This document shows positions 1-6,942 of a DNA stretch of 10,512 bases, piece by piece. The stretch spans positions 1 through 10,512 of the forward strand of contig CAKQXZ010000078.1 in NCBI GenBank assembly GCA_934292955.1. Direction: 5' to 3'. Numbering within the stretch: the first letter of the stretch is position 1; every line of letters starts with the position of its first letter. The position numbers and the translations under genes were made by a program. This stretch comes from an uncultured Clostridia bacterium (GTDB lineage: Bacteria; Bacillota_A; Clostridia; Christensenellales; Borkfalkiaceae). The notes below the pieces were generated by a model, which was given only the letters and a program-made list of their open reading frames with translations, did no database searches and had not been told where the DNA came from.

Positions 1-1
1 T

Positions 2-1564
2 GTAAACGTAGTCCGCTTTACAACGTTCTTATATCATTTCTTCCTTGTATTCAACGAGTTCGGCAAAGAAAAACACGTCGACTGGTTCGGATATCCTATG
101 ACGGCTTCCCCGCGCGCGTTCGACGCCTTTGAAGAAGAATTCGGTTATACTCTTAAAAGCGAAGACATAGTCGACGGCGGGTATTATCATAATAATTTCC
201 GTAATCCGACGAAAAAGTTTCTGGATTATATGGAGTTTGTCGAACGTTACGTCAGTAAAACCGTGCGTTCGCTTGTGGATATTTGCCACGAAAACGGAAA
301 AGAAGCAATGATGTTTCTCGGCGACAGCTGGATCGGCACCGAACCTTACGGCGAGCATTTTGCTGAAATGAATCTCGATGCGGTCGTCGGCTCGGTAGGC
401 GGCGGCGTTACCGTACGTATGCTTTCCGAAATTCCAAGCGTAAAATATCGCGAAGGCAGATTTTTGCCTTATTTCTTTCCCGATACTTTTTTTGACGGTA
501 ACGAGCAGGCTGCCATAGACGAACTTAACCGCAACTGGCTTACCGCTCGCCGCGCGATCATGCGTAAACCGCTTGACAGAATAGGCTTCGGCGGATATCT
601 GAGTCTTGCCGCAAAGTTTCCCGCATTTATCGAACGCGCGGGCGAAATATGCGAAGAATTCAGAACCATATACGAAGCGCTCGGCGGTAAAAAGCCGTAT
701 AGCACGTTGAAAGTCGCAGTTCTTAACGCATGGGGCAAAAAGCGCAGTTGGATGAGCCATATGGTTGCGCACGAACTGTGGTATCAACAGATTTATTCTT
801 ATCAGGGCGTTCTCGAAGCGTTGTCGGGGTTGCCGGTAGACGTGTCGTTTATATCTTTCGACGAAGTTATAAAAGCGGGCAAGGTACCCGAAGATATCGA
901 CGTAATCATTAACGTAGGCGACGCAAATACCGCGTTTTCAGGCGGAGAATATTGGGCAGACGAAAGACTTCAGACGGCTGTTCGCGCATTTGTTTATGCC
1001 GGCGGCGGATTTGTCGGCGTAGGCGAACCGACGGCATATCAGAAAGGCGGCAAGTTCTTCCAGTTGTCCGACGTTCTCGGCGTAGATGAAGAAGTAGGGT
1101 TCTCGCTTTCGGAAGATAAGTACAATATAAATAAAATCGCTCACGAAATAACCGACGGCTTTGAAAAGTTTGATTACGGCGAAGATAAAAAGAATATTTA
1201 CGCGCTTAAAGGCACCGAAGTTCTCGATATCGCTTTTTCAGACAGATTCAAACGCAACGTAAACGTAGGCGAAGTTAAGATGGCTGTAAACAAATTCGGA
1301 AAGGGCAGAAGTTTTTATATAACCGGCATTCCGTATTCGTTTGAAAACGCACGTCTTTTATACAAGGCAATGTGCTATGTTGCGGGTAAAGAAGTTAATG
1401 TTTGTTATTCGTCGAACGTATGCACCGATTGCAACTATTATCCCGCAAGCGAAAAATACGCCGTCGTTAATAACTCCGCAAAACCGCAGATAACCGATTT
1501 TTACGATATAAACGGCAAAAAGACGACGATATCGCTTAAAGGCGGCGAAATTAAGTGGCTGTAA
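2..1564 (+). CDS. gnpA: 1,3-beta-galactosyl-N-acetylhexosamine phosphorylase (GH112), 5'-truncated by window edge
   Basis: The frame is open from base 2 and ends at TAA 1562-1564. The ATG at 98 is internal, because family-like sequence (VVRFTTF, VDWFGYP) is encoded before it. GH112 enzymes phosphorolyse lacto-N-biose or galacto-N-biose to galactose-1-phosphate plus the N-acetylhexosamine in the cytoplasm; some members use galactosyl-rhamnose. Compared with the Bifidobacterium longum enzyme as I remember it, the arginine at bases 14-16 matches Arg210. The aspartate in FLGDSWIGTEP (323-325) falls exactly 103 residues later, matching the catalytic acid Asp313. Other hallmarks are EGRFLPYFFPDTF, the DRIGFGGYLSLAAKFP stretch and the C-terminal FVGVGEPT and KGRSFYITGIPYS. 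About 205 N-terminal residues are missing, including those that would help choose between substrates, so exact specificity is open. No galactose-1-phosphate or hexosamine kinase gene follows; any pathway partners would lie upstream. Confidence 0.93.
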   Translation, partial: VNVVRFTTFLYHFFLVFNEFGKEKHVDWFGYPMTASPRAFDAFEEEFGYTLKSEDIVDGGYYHNNFRNPTKKFLDYMEFVERYVSKTVRSLVDICHENGKEAMMFLGDSWIGTEPYGEHFAEMNLDAVVGSVGGGVTVRMLSEIPSVKYREGRFLPYFFPDTFFDGNEQAAIDELNRNWLTARRAIMRKPLDRIGFGGYLSLAAKFPAFIERAGEICEEFRTIYEALGGKKPYSTLKVAVLNAWGKKRSWMSHMVAHELWYQQIYSYQGVLEALSGLPVDVSFISFDEVIKAGKVPEDIDVIINVGDANTAFSGGEYWADERLQTAVRAFVYAGGGFVGVGEPTAYQKGGKFFQLSDVLGVDEEVGFSLSEDKYNINKIAHEITDGFEKFDYGEDKKNIYALKGTEVLDIAFSDRFKRNVNVGEVKMAVNKFGKGRSFYITGIPYSFENARLLYKAMCYVAGKEVNVCYSSNVCTDCNYYPASEKYAVVNNSAKPQITDFYDINGKKTTISLKGGEIKWL

Positions 1565-1622
1565 TTTTATAAAACGCTATAATAATCCCCGTTGAATTGT
1601 TTAGCTATGGGGTTTTAACATA

Positions 1623-1657
1623 AAAAGCAACCTGATTTTTTTAACCGGGTTGCTTTT
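1623..1657. terminator. Bidirectional rho-independent terminator between convergent genes
   Basis: Inverted repeat AAAAGCAACC (1623-1632) and GGTTGCTTTT (1648-1657). The G/C core is flanked by A-runs and T-runs, so both strands give a stem followed by a U-tract. It can end the GH112 transcript on the plus strand (further T-runs follow to about 1676) and the methyltransferase operon on the minus strand, whose stop codon lies just beside it. Confidence 0.85.
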
Positions 1658-1662
1658 CGCTT

Positions 1663-2700
1663 TTATTTGTTTTTTATAAGACAGTGCAGATATTCGACCG
1701 TGTTGTCGGCTTTTGTTTCGCGCTTGCTGTCCGCTTTATAACGGTGATATTCTTTCATATAAACTTTATATTTTCCGTGCTTTCTCATGATTTTCTCGAT
1801 TTTATCGAAAGACATAAGACCTTCGTTGTTATAACTTAAGAAAATATATTTGAATTGCGCTTTTTTGATTATTTCCGAGAAAAACTCGTCCACCTGACCG
1901 CTCATGCAAAACGCGCTCTTCTGAGCCGAGTATTCGCGCAGTCCCGTTTTACCTTTTATTTCGGGGTTATCGTATTTTGCAATGGTTTCAAGCAGATGAT
2001 AGTTAGTGCAGTATTGCCTTGCGTTATAAGGCGGGTCAAGGTAGAGTATATCGCCTGAAACTTCGTCGAGCAAATCGATTATGTTTTTATTGTATACTTT
2101 CGCGTTATATTGCTTGTCCGATAACGGCATTGCGGTAAGTATCATTTCTTTCTGCGCCGTCTTTTTAAGAGTTTTAAGGTATGCGCCGTAAACCGAAGCC
2201 GTATTTGCATATTTGTCCGCGCTTGAAAGCAGTGACGCGAGTAAAAAGAAATATTCGTTTTCGTCTATTTTCCCGTCGTTGAACATTTGCTCTGTTTTTT
2301 GGCGTATGGCGTCGCACTTTTTTGCGTTATAATCGGAAAAATACATTCTGCGGTGTTCCTGACCTTCGGTCCCGCCGAAAGAGTAGTTTTTGTAAATAAA
2401 ACCTTCAACGCCGTCAAGTTCGTTGAGTTCGGCAATAAGCGCGTCACATCTTTCTTTATTCAGCCGTCCCGCGTTTTCAAGCAGATTTTTATTCAGAACG
2501 TAACTGTAATATTGAATATCGTTGGCTAAAACCGAATAACCGCGTTCGGCAAACGATTGACATACGACACCCGTTCCCGCAAGCAGATCGGCAAAAACCA
2601 TTTCTTCGGGTGTTCTCATTTCTTCGTTCGATTCAAGAGTTTTGTCAATCGACGTCGTTAAAAAATCTATAAGTGAAAATTTAGAGCCTATGTAGTTCAT
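1663..2700 (-). CDS. FokI-type (D12 class) adenine-N6 DNA methyltransferase, solitary
   Basis: The 345-residue protein transfers methyl groups from S-adenosylmethionine to adenine N6 in a specific DNA sequence. Visible motifs in order are motif X NYIGSK (2-7), the AdoMet-binding motif I FADLLAGTGVV (36-46), acidic ND (60-61), the catalytic DPPY with flanks LDPPYNARQY (221-230), then HLLETIAKYDNP (235-246) and LSYNNEG (288-294). This order is the alpha class, and the HLLETIAKYD and SYNNEG stretches resemble the methyltransferase of the FokI system as I remember it. The ATG has a strong AAAGGAG site about six bases upstream. It is the second gene of an operon, 22 bp after the amidohydrolase. 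No restriction endonuclease lies within the window, so it is either an orphan regulatory or housekeeping methylase or a remnant of a restriction system. The recognition sequence cannot be read from the protein alone. Confidence 0.9.
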   Translation of the reverse strand: MNYIGSKFSLIDFLTTSIDKTLESNEEMRTPEEMVFADLLAGTGVVCQSFAERGYSVLANDIQYYSYVLNKNLLENAGRLNKERCDALIAELNELDGVEGFIYKNYSFGGTEGQEHRRMYFSDYNAKKCDAIRQKTEQMFNDGKIDENEYFFLLASLLSSADKYANTASVYGAYLKTLKKTAQKEMILTAMPLSDKQYNAKVYNKNIIDLLDEVSGDILYLDPPYNARQYCTNYHLLETIAKYDNPEIKGKTGLREYSAQKSAFCMSGQVDEFFSEIIKKAQFKYIFLSYNNEGLMSFDKIEKIMRKHGKYKVYMKEYHRYKADSKRETKADNTVEYLHCLIKNK

Positions 2701-2722
2701 TGATTTCTCCTTTGCAGTGCTG

Positions 2723-4012
2723 TCAACCGATAAATTTGTCGAGTTCGTTTTTAACTTTTTTGTTGATTTTATTTTTCGGCTTATCGTAAATTTTTCCGCG
2801 CGATATAACCATGTCTATTTTTTCAAGGGCGCAAAGATCATCAAGCGGATTTTTTGTTGTAACTATAAGATCTGCGCATTTCCCTTTTTCTACAGTACCC
2901 GTAATATCGCCGATTCCGGCAAGTTGCGCATTTCTTGCCGTCGCCGTATACAACGCGAACGAGTTGCTTACGCCGACGTATTTTGCAAAGTTATACAGTT
3001 CGCGCCAGAAATCGTATTGCGTTATCCATGGGCAGCCCACGTCGTTTCCGAGCGCAACGGGTATATCGTTTTTTATTGCTGCTTTCGCGCATTCAACAAT
3101 TCCATCAAAAACAACTTTACCGTTATATTGTTCGGTTTCTGAAACGTTCGATATGTTACGGTCGAAAAGCGCGTAGGGGATTGCCGGCGATACGGTCGTG
3201 CATAAAAAAGCGCCGCTTTTTTGAAATAAATCGATCATTTCGTTGTCGGGTTTTGCTCCATGCTCTATTGAATCAACGCCGTTTTCGAGAGCGACTTTCA
3301 CGCCTTGCGGTGATTCGACATGCGCCGCAACTTTATATCCGAGTTCGTGCGCGCGGTCGCAGACCGCTTTTATTATTTCGGGCGACATTTTAAGTTCTCC
3401 CGGCACACCTTTTTCTTTTGCGTCGAGAACGCCGCCCGTAACCATAAGTTTAATAAGGTCAACGTTTTCCTTTTTAGATTCGTTAAGGCAGGCGAGTGCT
3501 TCTTCGGGCGTATCGGCTGCGACCGCAACCGAGCCCGCCATATGTCCGCCCGTTACCGAAATTCCGCGGTTAGAAGCAATAATGCGGGGCGCAACCTTTT
3601 TGCCTTTTTCCGACTCGTCGCGCAGCCTTGTGTCAAAGTCGATTATTCCGCCAACCGTTCTTATAGTCGTAACGCCGCTTAAAAGTTCAATCTTCGCGTA
3701 CTTGCAAACGAGTTTATACGCAATTCCGCGCATAAGAGAATTACTCGTAATTTTTTTTACGAGTTTAGCGTTGTCGCGTTGCTTTTTCTGCGGCTTTCCG
3801 TTACCCGCAAGATGAACATGCATGTTTATCAGCCCCGGCATTAAATATTTTCCGCCAAGATCGATTACTTCATAATCGGTATAGCGCGCGGGTATCGTCG
3901 GGGTAGTGTCGACTTCGGCTATTTTATCTCCGTCAATCGCAACATATCCTAAAACGGGTTGCATGTCTTCTTTGCCGCTTAAAATTTTACAGTTGGTCAA
4001 TATATATTTCAT
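2723..4012 (-). CDS. Metal-dependent amidohydrolase (imidazolonepropionase / Xaa-Pro dipeptidase-like)
   Basis: The 429-residue cytoplasmic hydrolase belongs to the amidohydrolase superfamily. It shows an N-terminal beta-sandwich strand set (1-55), then a TIM barrel with all expected metal ligands: HVH (His65, His67), a likely carboxylated lysine in DLIKLMVTGG (Lys188), His231 in AAHVES, His251 in IEHGA and Asp324 in LGNDVG. A lysine rather than glutamate at the bridging position, plus the GGHM motif (155-158), fits the binuclear Xaa-Pro/Xaa-Arg dipeptidase-like branch better than true mononuclear imidazolonepropionases. The C-terminal sandwich closes with GTVEKGKCADLIV (372-384). The last ~20 residues are lysine-rich. 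There is no histidine-utilisation gene nearby, so the substrate (dipeptide, N-acyl amino acid or cyclic amide) is unknown. The start at 4012 has no Shine-Dalgarno sequence, but MKYILTNCKILSG is the usual family N-terminus and a later start would remove the first strand. Confidence 0.88.
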   Translation of the reverse strand: MKYILTNCKILSGKEDMQPVLGYVAIDGDKIAEVDTTPTIPARYTDYEVIDLGGKYLMPGLINMHVHLAGNGKPQKKQRDNAKLVKKITSNSLMRGIAYKLVCKYAKIELLSGVTTIRTVGGIIDFDTRLRDESEKGKKVAPRIIASNRGISVTGGHMAGSVAVAADTPEEALACLNESKKENVDLIKLMVTGGVLDAKEKGVPGELKMSPEIIKAVCDRAHELGYKVAAHVESPQGVKVALENGVDSIEHGAKPDNEMIDLFQKSGAFLCTTVSPAIPYALFDRNISNVSETEQYNGKVVFDGIVECAKAAIKNDIPVALGNDVGCPWITQYDFWRELYNFAKYVGVSNSFALYTATARNAQLAGIGDITGTVEKGKCADLIVTTKNPLDDLCALEKIDMVISRGKIYDKPKNKINKKVKNELDKFIG

Positions 4013-4021
4013 TTTTGGTTA

Positions 4022-4050
4022 ACTATATCGGTTATTACAAAAAATGTCAA
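4022..4050 (-). promoter_or_regulatory. Proximal promoter of the amidohydrolase operon, giving a nearly leaderless mRNA
   Basis: On the minus strand there is a perfect -35 TTGACA (4045-4050), a 17-bp spacer and a -10 TATAGT (4022-4027). The -10 ends only nine bases before the ATG (4010-4012), so transcription should begin about zero to five bases before the start codon. This agrees with the absence of any Shine-Dalgarno sequence in front of the gene. Confidence 0.6.
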
Positions 4051-4129
4051 AAAACGAGTGTTTCAATGTCAAGTTTTTGGCGTTGAATTTTGCAGTTTTT
4101 ACCGGTACAAATGTATTTTAACTTATTAA

Positions 4130-4158
4130 AGTATATATTTATTTGTCTTTTTTGTCAA
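4130..4158 (-). promoter_or_regulatory. Distal sigma-A-type promoter of the amidohydrolase operon
   Basis: Minus-strand -35 TTGACA (4153-4158), 17-bp spacer and -10 TATACT (4130-4135): six of six and five of six consensus matches with ideal spacing. It would give a 5' leader of roughly 110 bases in which I see no ribosome binding site, riboswitch core or leader peptide. Confidence 0.65.
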
Positions 4159-4233
4159 TTATAACAATCGCAAAACACAATAACGCTTGCTAAAAAACTT
4201 AAAAAAATAAAAAAACTCGATAAAAATATAAAA

Positions 4234-4255
4234 ATACCCGACTTTTGTCGGGTAT
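4234..4255 (-). terminator. Rho-independent terminator of the lipid operon
   Basis: A nine-base-pair stem, ATACCCGAC (4234-4242) with GTCGGGTAT (4247-4255), and a four-base loop. On the minus strand it is followed by a long T-rich tract (complement of 4193-4233). It ends the operon of the acyltransferase and the lipid kinase, 21 bp past the kinase stop codon. Confidence 0.9.
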
Positions 4256-4276
4256 AAGTTATAAAATTTCGTTATT

Positions 4277-5173
4277 TTATGCGTTTGTAGCAGCTGCTTC
4301 CGCAATCGAAGCGTTATTCAACGCCGCAGAGCGCATCGTGCAAGTCGTAACGCCGAGAATTGTTTCGCCGTCAATCTGAAGTGCCGTGGGTTTATCGAAA
4401 GTAACGGTAATATCCTTCCCCGTAAAAATTTCGACCATTTTGGTTTTTTTGACGTGTTCACCTTTGAAAATCTTCGGGAAAACCATAAGCGCTTTCAGTT
4501 TGCTGCGGGTGTAATAAACCATAACAGAAAGGTTTCTTTCTTTATTAAGTCTGTCCTGATCGGGGGTAGGAATCATACCGCCGCCGTAGCATCTTCCGTT
4601 CATCGTCGGAGCAAGCCATACATGGTCATATGTACGTGTAACGCCGTCTACGGTTATGGTCGCTTTAGTCGTTTTATAATGGAATAAAAGCCCTTTGATT
4701 GCAATGGAAGTGTAGTTTACGGGTTTTGTTGATTTAAGGCGTAGTTCGTCGCCTTTTTCGCAGCAATACCCGTCTATTCCGTAGCCGATGCCGTTAAGGA
4801 ATTTGTAATTTTTTCCGTCTACGGTCACAACAGGCAGGCTCTTAAGATATTTATTGATTACTACGGGATCGCCGTCTTTTTCATTAGTGATATCGAAGTA
4901 AAAATCGTTACCGCTTCCCGTGGGGTAGTAAAGAATTTCGTGATCGATATTATCGGTGTCGACGTCGTTTATAAAGCGATTGAGCGTTCCGTCGCCGCCG
5001 CAGATAACGATTTTGTCGTCTTTATCGAGTTTGGCTATGCAGTCTTTATAGTCGTTGGCTGTAGCGTCAAGAAAAACTTTTTCGCTGTCGCCGAACATAT
5101 TCTTCAGATTATCTGCCTTTTCTTTGCCCGAACCGCTGTGCGACTTCGGATTGTAAAAAATAACGTATTTCAT
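4277..5173 (-). CDS. Diacylglycerol kinase-like lipid kinase (DgkB/YegS/BmrU family)
   Basis: The 298-residue soluble, membrane-associating kinase is the usual length for the family. It phosphorylates diacylglycerol or a related lipid with ATP, returning diacylglycerol from lipoteichoic-acid turnover to phosphatidic acid in Gram-positive bacteria. The nucleotide-binding signature CGGDGTLNRF is at 58-67, PTGSGNDF at 84-91 and the GGGMIPTPDQDRL stretch at 197-209. LQIDGE (265-270) supplies the likely catalytic glutamate, Glu270. A GGAGG site lies about six bases before the ATG. It is the second gene after the PlsC-type acyltransferase (56 bp gap, with no terminator or clear promoter between), so both feed the phosphatidic acid pool. 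The C-terminus is an odd alanine/asparagine-rich tail (283-298) that is probably unstructured. The true lipid substrate (diacylglycerol, undecaprenol or sphingoid base) is not decided by the motifs. Confidence 0.88.
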   Translation of the reverse strand: MKYVIFYNPKSHSGSGKEKADNLKNMFGDSEKVFLDATANDYKDCIAKLDKDDKIVICGGDGTLNRFINDVDTDNIDHEILYYPTGSGNDFYFDITNEKDGDPVVINKYLKSLPVVTVDGKNYKFLNGIGYGIDGYCCEKGDELRLKSTKPVNYTSIAIKGLLFHYKTTKATITVDGVTRTYDHVWLAPTMNGRCYGGGMIPTPDQDRLNKERNLSVMVYYTRSKLKALMVFPKIFKGEHVKKTKMVEIFTGKDITVTFDKPTALQIDGETILGVTTCTMRSAALNNASIAEAAATNA

Positions 5174-5229
5174 TTTATCCTCCGCTTTTTCATTCGTGTT
5201 TGTCTTTCCAAATATAATTAACGCCTATT

Positions 5230-5970
5230 TCAAACTTTTCGGTGCATAATATTTTCTACTTTTTCGCCGATTTCAACAGTTCTGTGCGATGTGACGTAGT
5301 CGACGTCAAGCACTTCGAGCAGGTCGATATATACATCATGGCGTTTGAATAAGGGTTGTTTGTGAATTTTTTCAGTACCGCGCACGGTTATTACAACGAC
5401 CGGAACTTTTGCTTTTACCGCCGTTTTGAAAACGCCGTTTCGAAAAGGCAACAAAACGCATTCTTTGCTTCTTGTTCCTTCGGGGTAAACGCCTATGCTG
5501 ACCTGATCGTCTTCTATAAGTGCTACAGCCTGATTAACTGTTTCAAGTGCTTTTGCGGGATTGTCGCGATCAATATCGAGAAAGCAACATTTTCTGATTA
5601 TTGCACCGAAAAAAGGAACCGAAAAATTTTTCTTTTTGGAAATGTAAGCAATGTCGTACTTTTTGAAAACGTACCAGCTGAGCAGTGGATCGAAATTGGA
5701 ACGATGATTGGAAACAAGAAGAAAACGTCCTTTCACGTCGTTCATTTTTTCCATTCCGGTTACATGAACCTTTATATACAAAAGTTTCATCATAACCCAT
5801 GTCCAAAGATTAAGCAAACGCCTGTAAAAACGGCTGTGTTTTGTATATACTTTGTTTTTATCGGCAAAAAGACTCACTATAATCGTAAACAGTATAAGCA
5901 ATAGAAACGAAGCGACTATTGCGCCTAAAATGCCGAGCAATATATACAATATCGTTAAAATAATTTCCAT
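5230..5970 (-). CDS. plsC: 1-acyl-sn-glycerol-3-phosphate acyltransferase (PlsC/LPLAT family)
   Basis: The 246-residue membrane enzyme acylates lysophosphatidic acid at position 2 to make phosphatidic acid, the precursor of membrane phospholipids. One strong N-terminal membrane segment (about 3-35) anchors it. The catalytic motif NHRSNFD gives His89 and Asp94 (HX4D). The second block has Arg135 in FLDIDRDNP, the third is YPEGTRS (162-168, glycerophosphate binding) and the fourth is VPVVVITVRG (189-198). The length is normal for PlsC. The ATG is preceded by AAAGG about seven bases upstream. It is first in an operon with the lipid kinase and divergent from the response regulator. Other members of this acyltransferase family use different acyl acceptors, so the exact substrate is by family and context only. 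Confidence 0.88.
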   Translation of the reverse strand: MEIILTILYILLGILGAIVASFLLLILFTIIVSLFADKNKVYTKHSRFYRRLLNLWTWVMMKLLYIKVHVTGMEKMNDVKGRFLLVSNHRSNFDPLLSWYVFKKYDIAYISKKKNFSVPFFGAIIRKCCFLDIDRDNPAKALETVNQAVALIEDDQVSIGVYPEGTRSKECVLLPFRNGVFKTAVKAKVPVVVITVRGTEKIHKQPLFKRHDVYIDLLEVLDVDYVTSHRTVEIGEKVENIMHRKV

Positions 5971-6040
5971 ATATTACCTTTGGAAAGATTGTCGCCGAAA
6001 AATCGGCACAATAAGTTGTCAATACATATTGGTCAAAAAT

Positions 6041-6069
6041 ATTATAAATGTTTATTAAAAAAAAGTAAA
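6041..6069 (-). promoter_or_regulatory. Promoter of the plsC-lipid kinase operon
   Basis: Minus-strand -10 TATAAT (6041-6046, perfect) with -35 TTTACT (6064-6069, four of six) and a 17-bp spacer. Transcription would start near 6034, giving a leader of about 64 bases. The leader contains a small GCCGA/TCGGC hairpin (5994-6007). Confidence 0.6.
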
Positions 6070-6098
6070 CAGAAAAATCATATTTTTCCGTCAATTTT

Positions 6099-6129
6099 TG
6101 TTGATTTTACGAAAAATGTCGATTTATCG
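6099..6129. repeat. Imperfect direct repeat between the divergent promoters, possible operator
   Basis: TGTTGATTTTACG (6099-6111) and TGTCGATTTATCG (6117-6129) match at 10 of 13 positions and start 18 bp apart. They lie between the two divergent promoters. A response-regulator site is conceivable, but the sequence is AT-rich and similarity by chance is possible. Confidence 0.25.
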
Positions 6130-6172
6130 GCAGACAGTAAATTTTATTCTTTTACTCTGGTTGCAAAATCAG

Positions 6173-6201
6173 TTGAGAATTTGTGTTTGTTATGATAGAA
6201 T
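6173..6201 (+). promoter_or_regulatory. Promoter of the two-component operon
   Basis: -35 TTGAGA (6173-6178), 17-bp spacer and -10 TAGAAT (6196-6201), with a TG extended -10 element at 6193-6194. The predicted start is near 6208, about 46 bases before the response-regulator ATG. The rest of the 283-bp divergent region holds the opposing promoter (6041-6069) and an imperfect direct repeat (6099-6129). Confidence 0.65.
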
Positions 6202-6253
6202 GACATCGATAAATTGCAAACGGAGAACAAATAGCCGTTGCATCGGAGAAATA

Positions 6254-6925
6254 ATGTATAAAATTCTTATAGTCGAAGACGATACGGATCTCGGCGATTT
6301 ATTTGCACGAGTGCTTGTGAAAAACGGATATGAAGTTAAACTTGCCGAAAACGGAGACGTTGCACTTGAAGAGCTGAATAAAGAATATTATGATCTGATT
6401 ATTTCAGATGTAATGATGCCTGTAAAAGACGGTTATGAGTTTGTAAAGGCAGTCCGTGCGCTCGATTTCAAAATTCCCGTCCTTATGGTTACGGCTAAGG
6501 GATCGTTTGAAGATATGCGTAAAGGTTTTATGTCAGGCGGCGACGATTACATGGTCAAGCCAGTAAATATAAACGAAATGCTTTTGCGCATAGAAGCCTT
6601 GCTGCGCCGCGCGAGAATGATAAACGAAAGAAAACTATCTATCGGCGGAACGTTGATGGAACTCGATTCACTTATGGTTACTTGCAACGGCGAATCAAGT
6701 ATTCTTCCGCAGAAAGAATTTATGGTCTTATATAAAATGGCATCTTTTCCGGGGAAAATATTTACTCGCCAGCAACTGCTTGACGAGATTTGGGCAGACG
6801 GAAATAAAACAGATACTCATACCGTCGACGTGCATATAGGTCGTCTGCGCGACAGATTCAGAACAAACGAAGATTTTCAGATAATTACTATCCGTGATGT
6901 CGGTTATAAACTGATTAAAAAATAA
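6254..6925 (+). CDS. Two-component response regulator, OmpR/PhoB family
   Basis: The 223-residue DNA-binding regulator starts at the ATG at 6254, just after GGAG (6245-6248); an in-frame ATG at 6098 lies upstream of the promoter and is not used. The receiver domain (1-118) has acidic Asp9/Asp10, phospho-acceptor Asp52 in ISDVMMP, Thr80 and Lys102 in VKP, so phosphorylation chemistry is intact. The C-terminal winged helix (about 128-222) shows LPQKEFMVLY, the recognition-helix region DTHTVDVHIGRLRDRF (187-202) and the final wing RDVGYKL. It is co-transcribed with the kinase gene that starts 17 bp later. It is expected to bind direct repeats when phosphorylated. Its targets are unknown; the divergent lipid operon and its own promoter are the nearest candidates. 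Confidence 0.95.
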   Translation: MYKILIVEDDTDLGDLFARVLVKNGYEVKLAENGDVALEELNKEYYDLIISDVMMPVKDGYEFVKAVRALDFKIPVLMVTAKGSFEDMRKGFMSGGDDYMVKPVNINEMLLRIEALLRRARMINERKLSIGGTLMELDSLMVTCNGESSILPQKEFMVLYKMASFPGKIFTRQQLLDEIWADGNKTDTHTVDVHIGRLRDRFRTNEDFQIITIRDVGYKLIKK

Positions 6926-6932
6926 TTTTTCG

Positions 6933-6938
6933 GGTGAG
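6933..6938 (+). promoter_or_regulatory. Ribosome binding site that selects a TTG start for the histidine kinase
   Basis: GGTGAG (6933-6938) matches the downstream half of the full Shine-Dalgarno AGGAGGTGA and sits four bases before TTG 6943. The alternative in-frame GTG at 6934 overlaps this site and has only T/A sequence before it, so TTG is preferred. Confidence 0.55.
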
Positions 6939-6942
6939 TGTT

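Noticed and set aside
29..787. Long minus-strand open frame (252 codons) opposite the GH112 gene
   Set aside because: It lies entirely antisense to a clear GH112 reading frame, has no family-like motifs and no promoter or ribosome binding site; it is a codon-bias shadow.
1587..1612. CCCC...GGGG hairpin followed by TTTT just after the GH112 gene
   Set aside because: Only four pairs with an 18-base loop; the stronger terminator at 1623-1657 accounts for termination.
2717..3815. Several overlapping plus-strand open frames opposite the amidohydrolase
   Set aside because: All lie antisense to a gene with complete catalytic motifs, are arginine/serine/phenylalanine rich in the manner of shadow frames, and lack ribosome binding sites.
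5356..5904. Plus-strand open frame of 182 codons opposite plsC
   Set aside because: It is antisense to a gene with intact HX4D and EGTR motifs; its composition is that of a shadow frame.
5994..6007. Small GCCGA/TCGGC hairpin in the plsC leader
   Set aside because: Five pairs only, no T-tract and no riboswitch-like surroundings; it may be chance.
5980..6195. Plus-strand open frame of 71 codons in the divergent intergenic region
   Set aside because: It overlaps both promoters, lacks a ribosome binding site and has lysine/serine-rich composition expected from AT-rich non-coding DNA.
6098..6253. Upstream in-frame ATG that would extend the response regulator by 52 residues
   Set aside because: The extension has no family similarity and spans the promoter; the ATG at 6254 follows GGAG directly and begins the standard receiver sequence.
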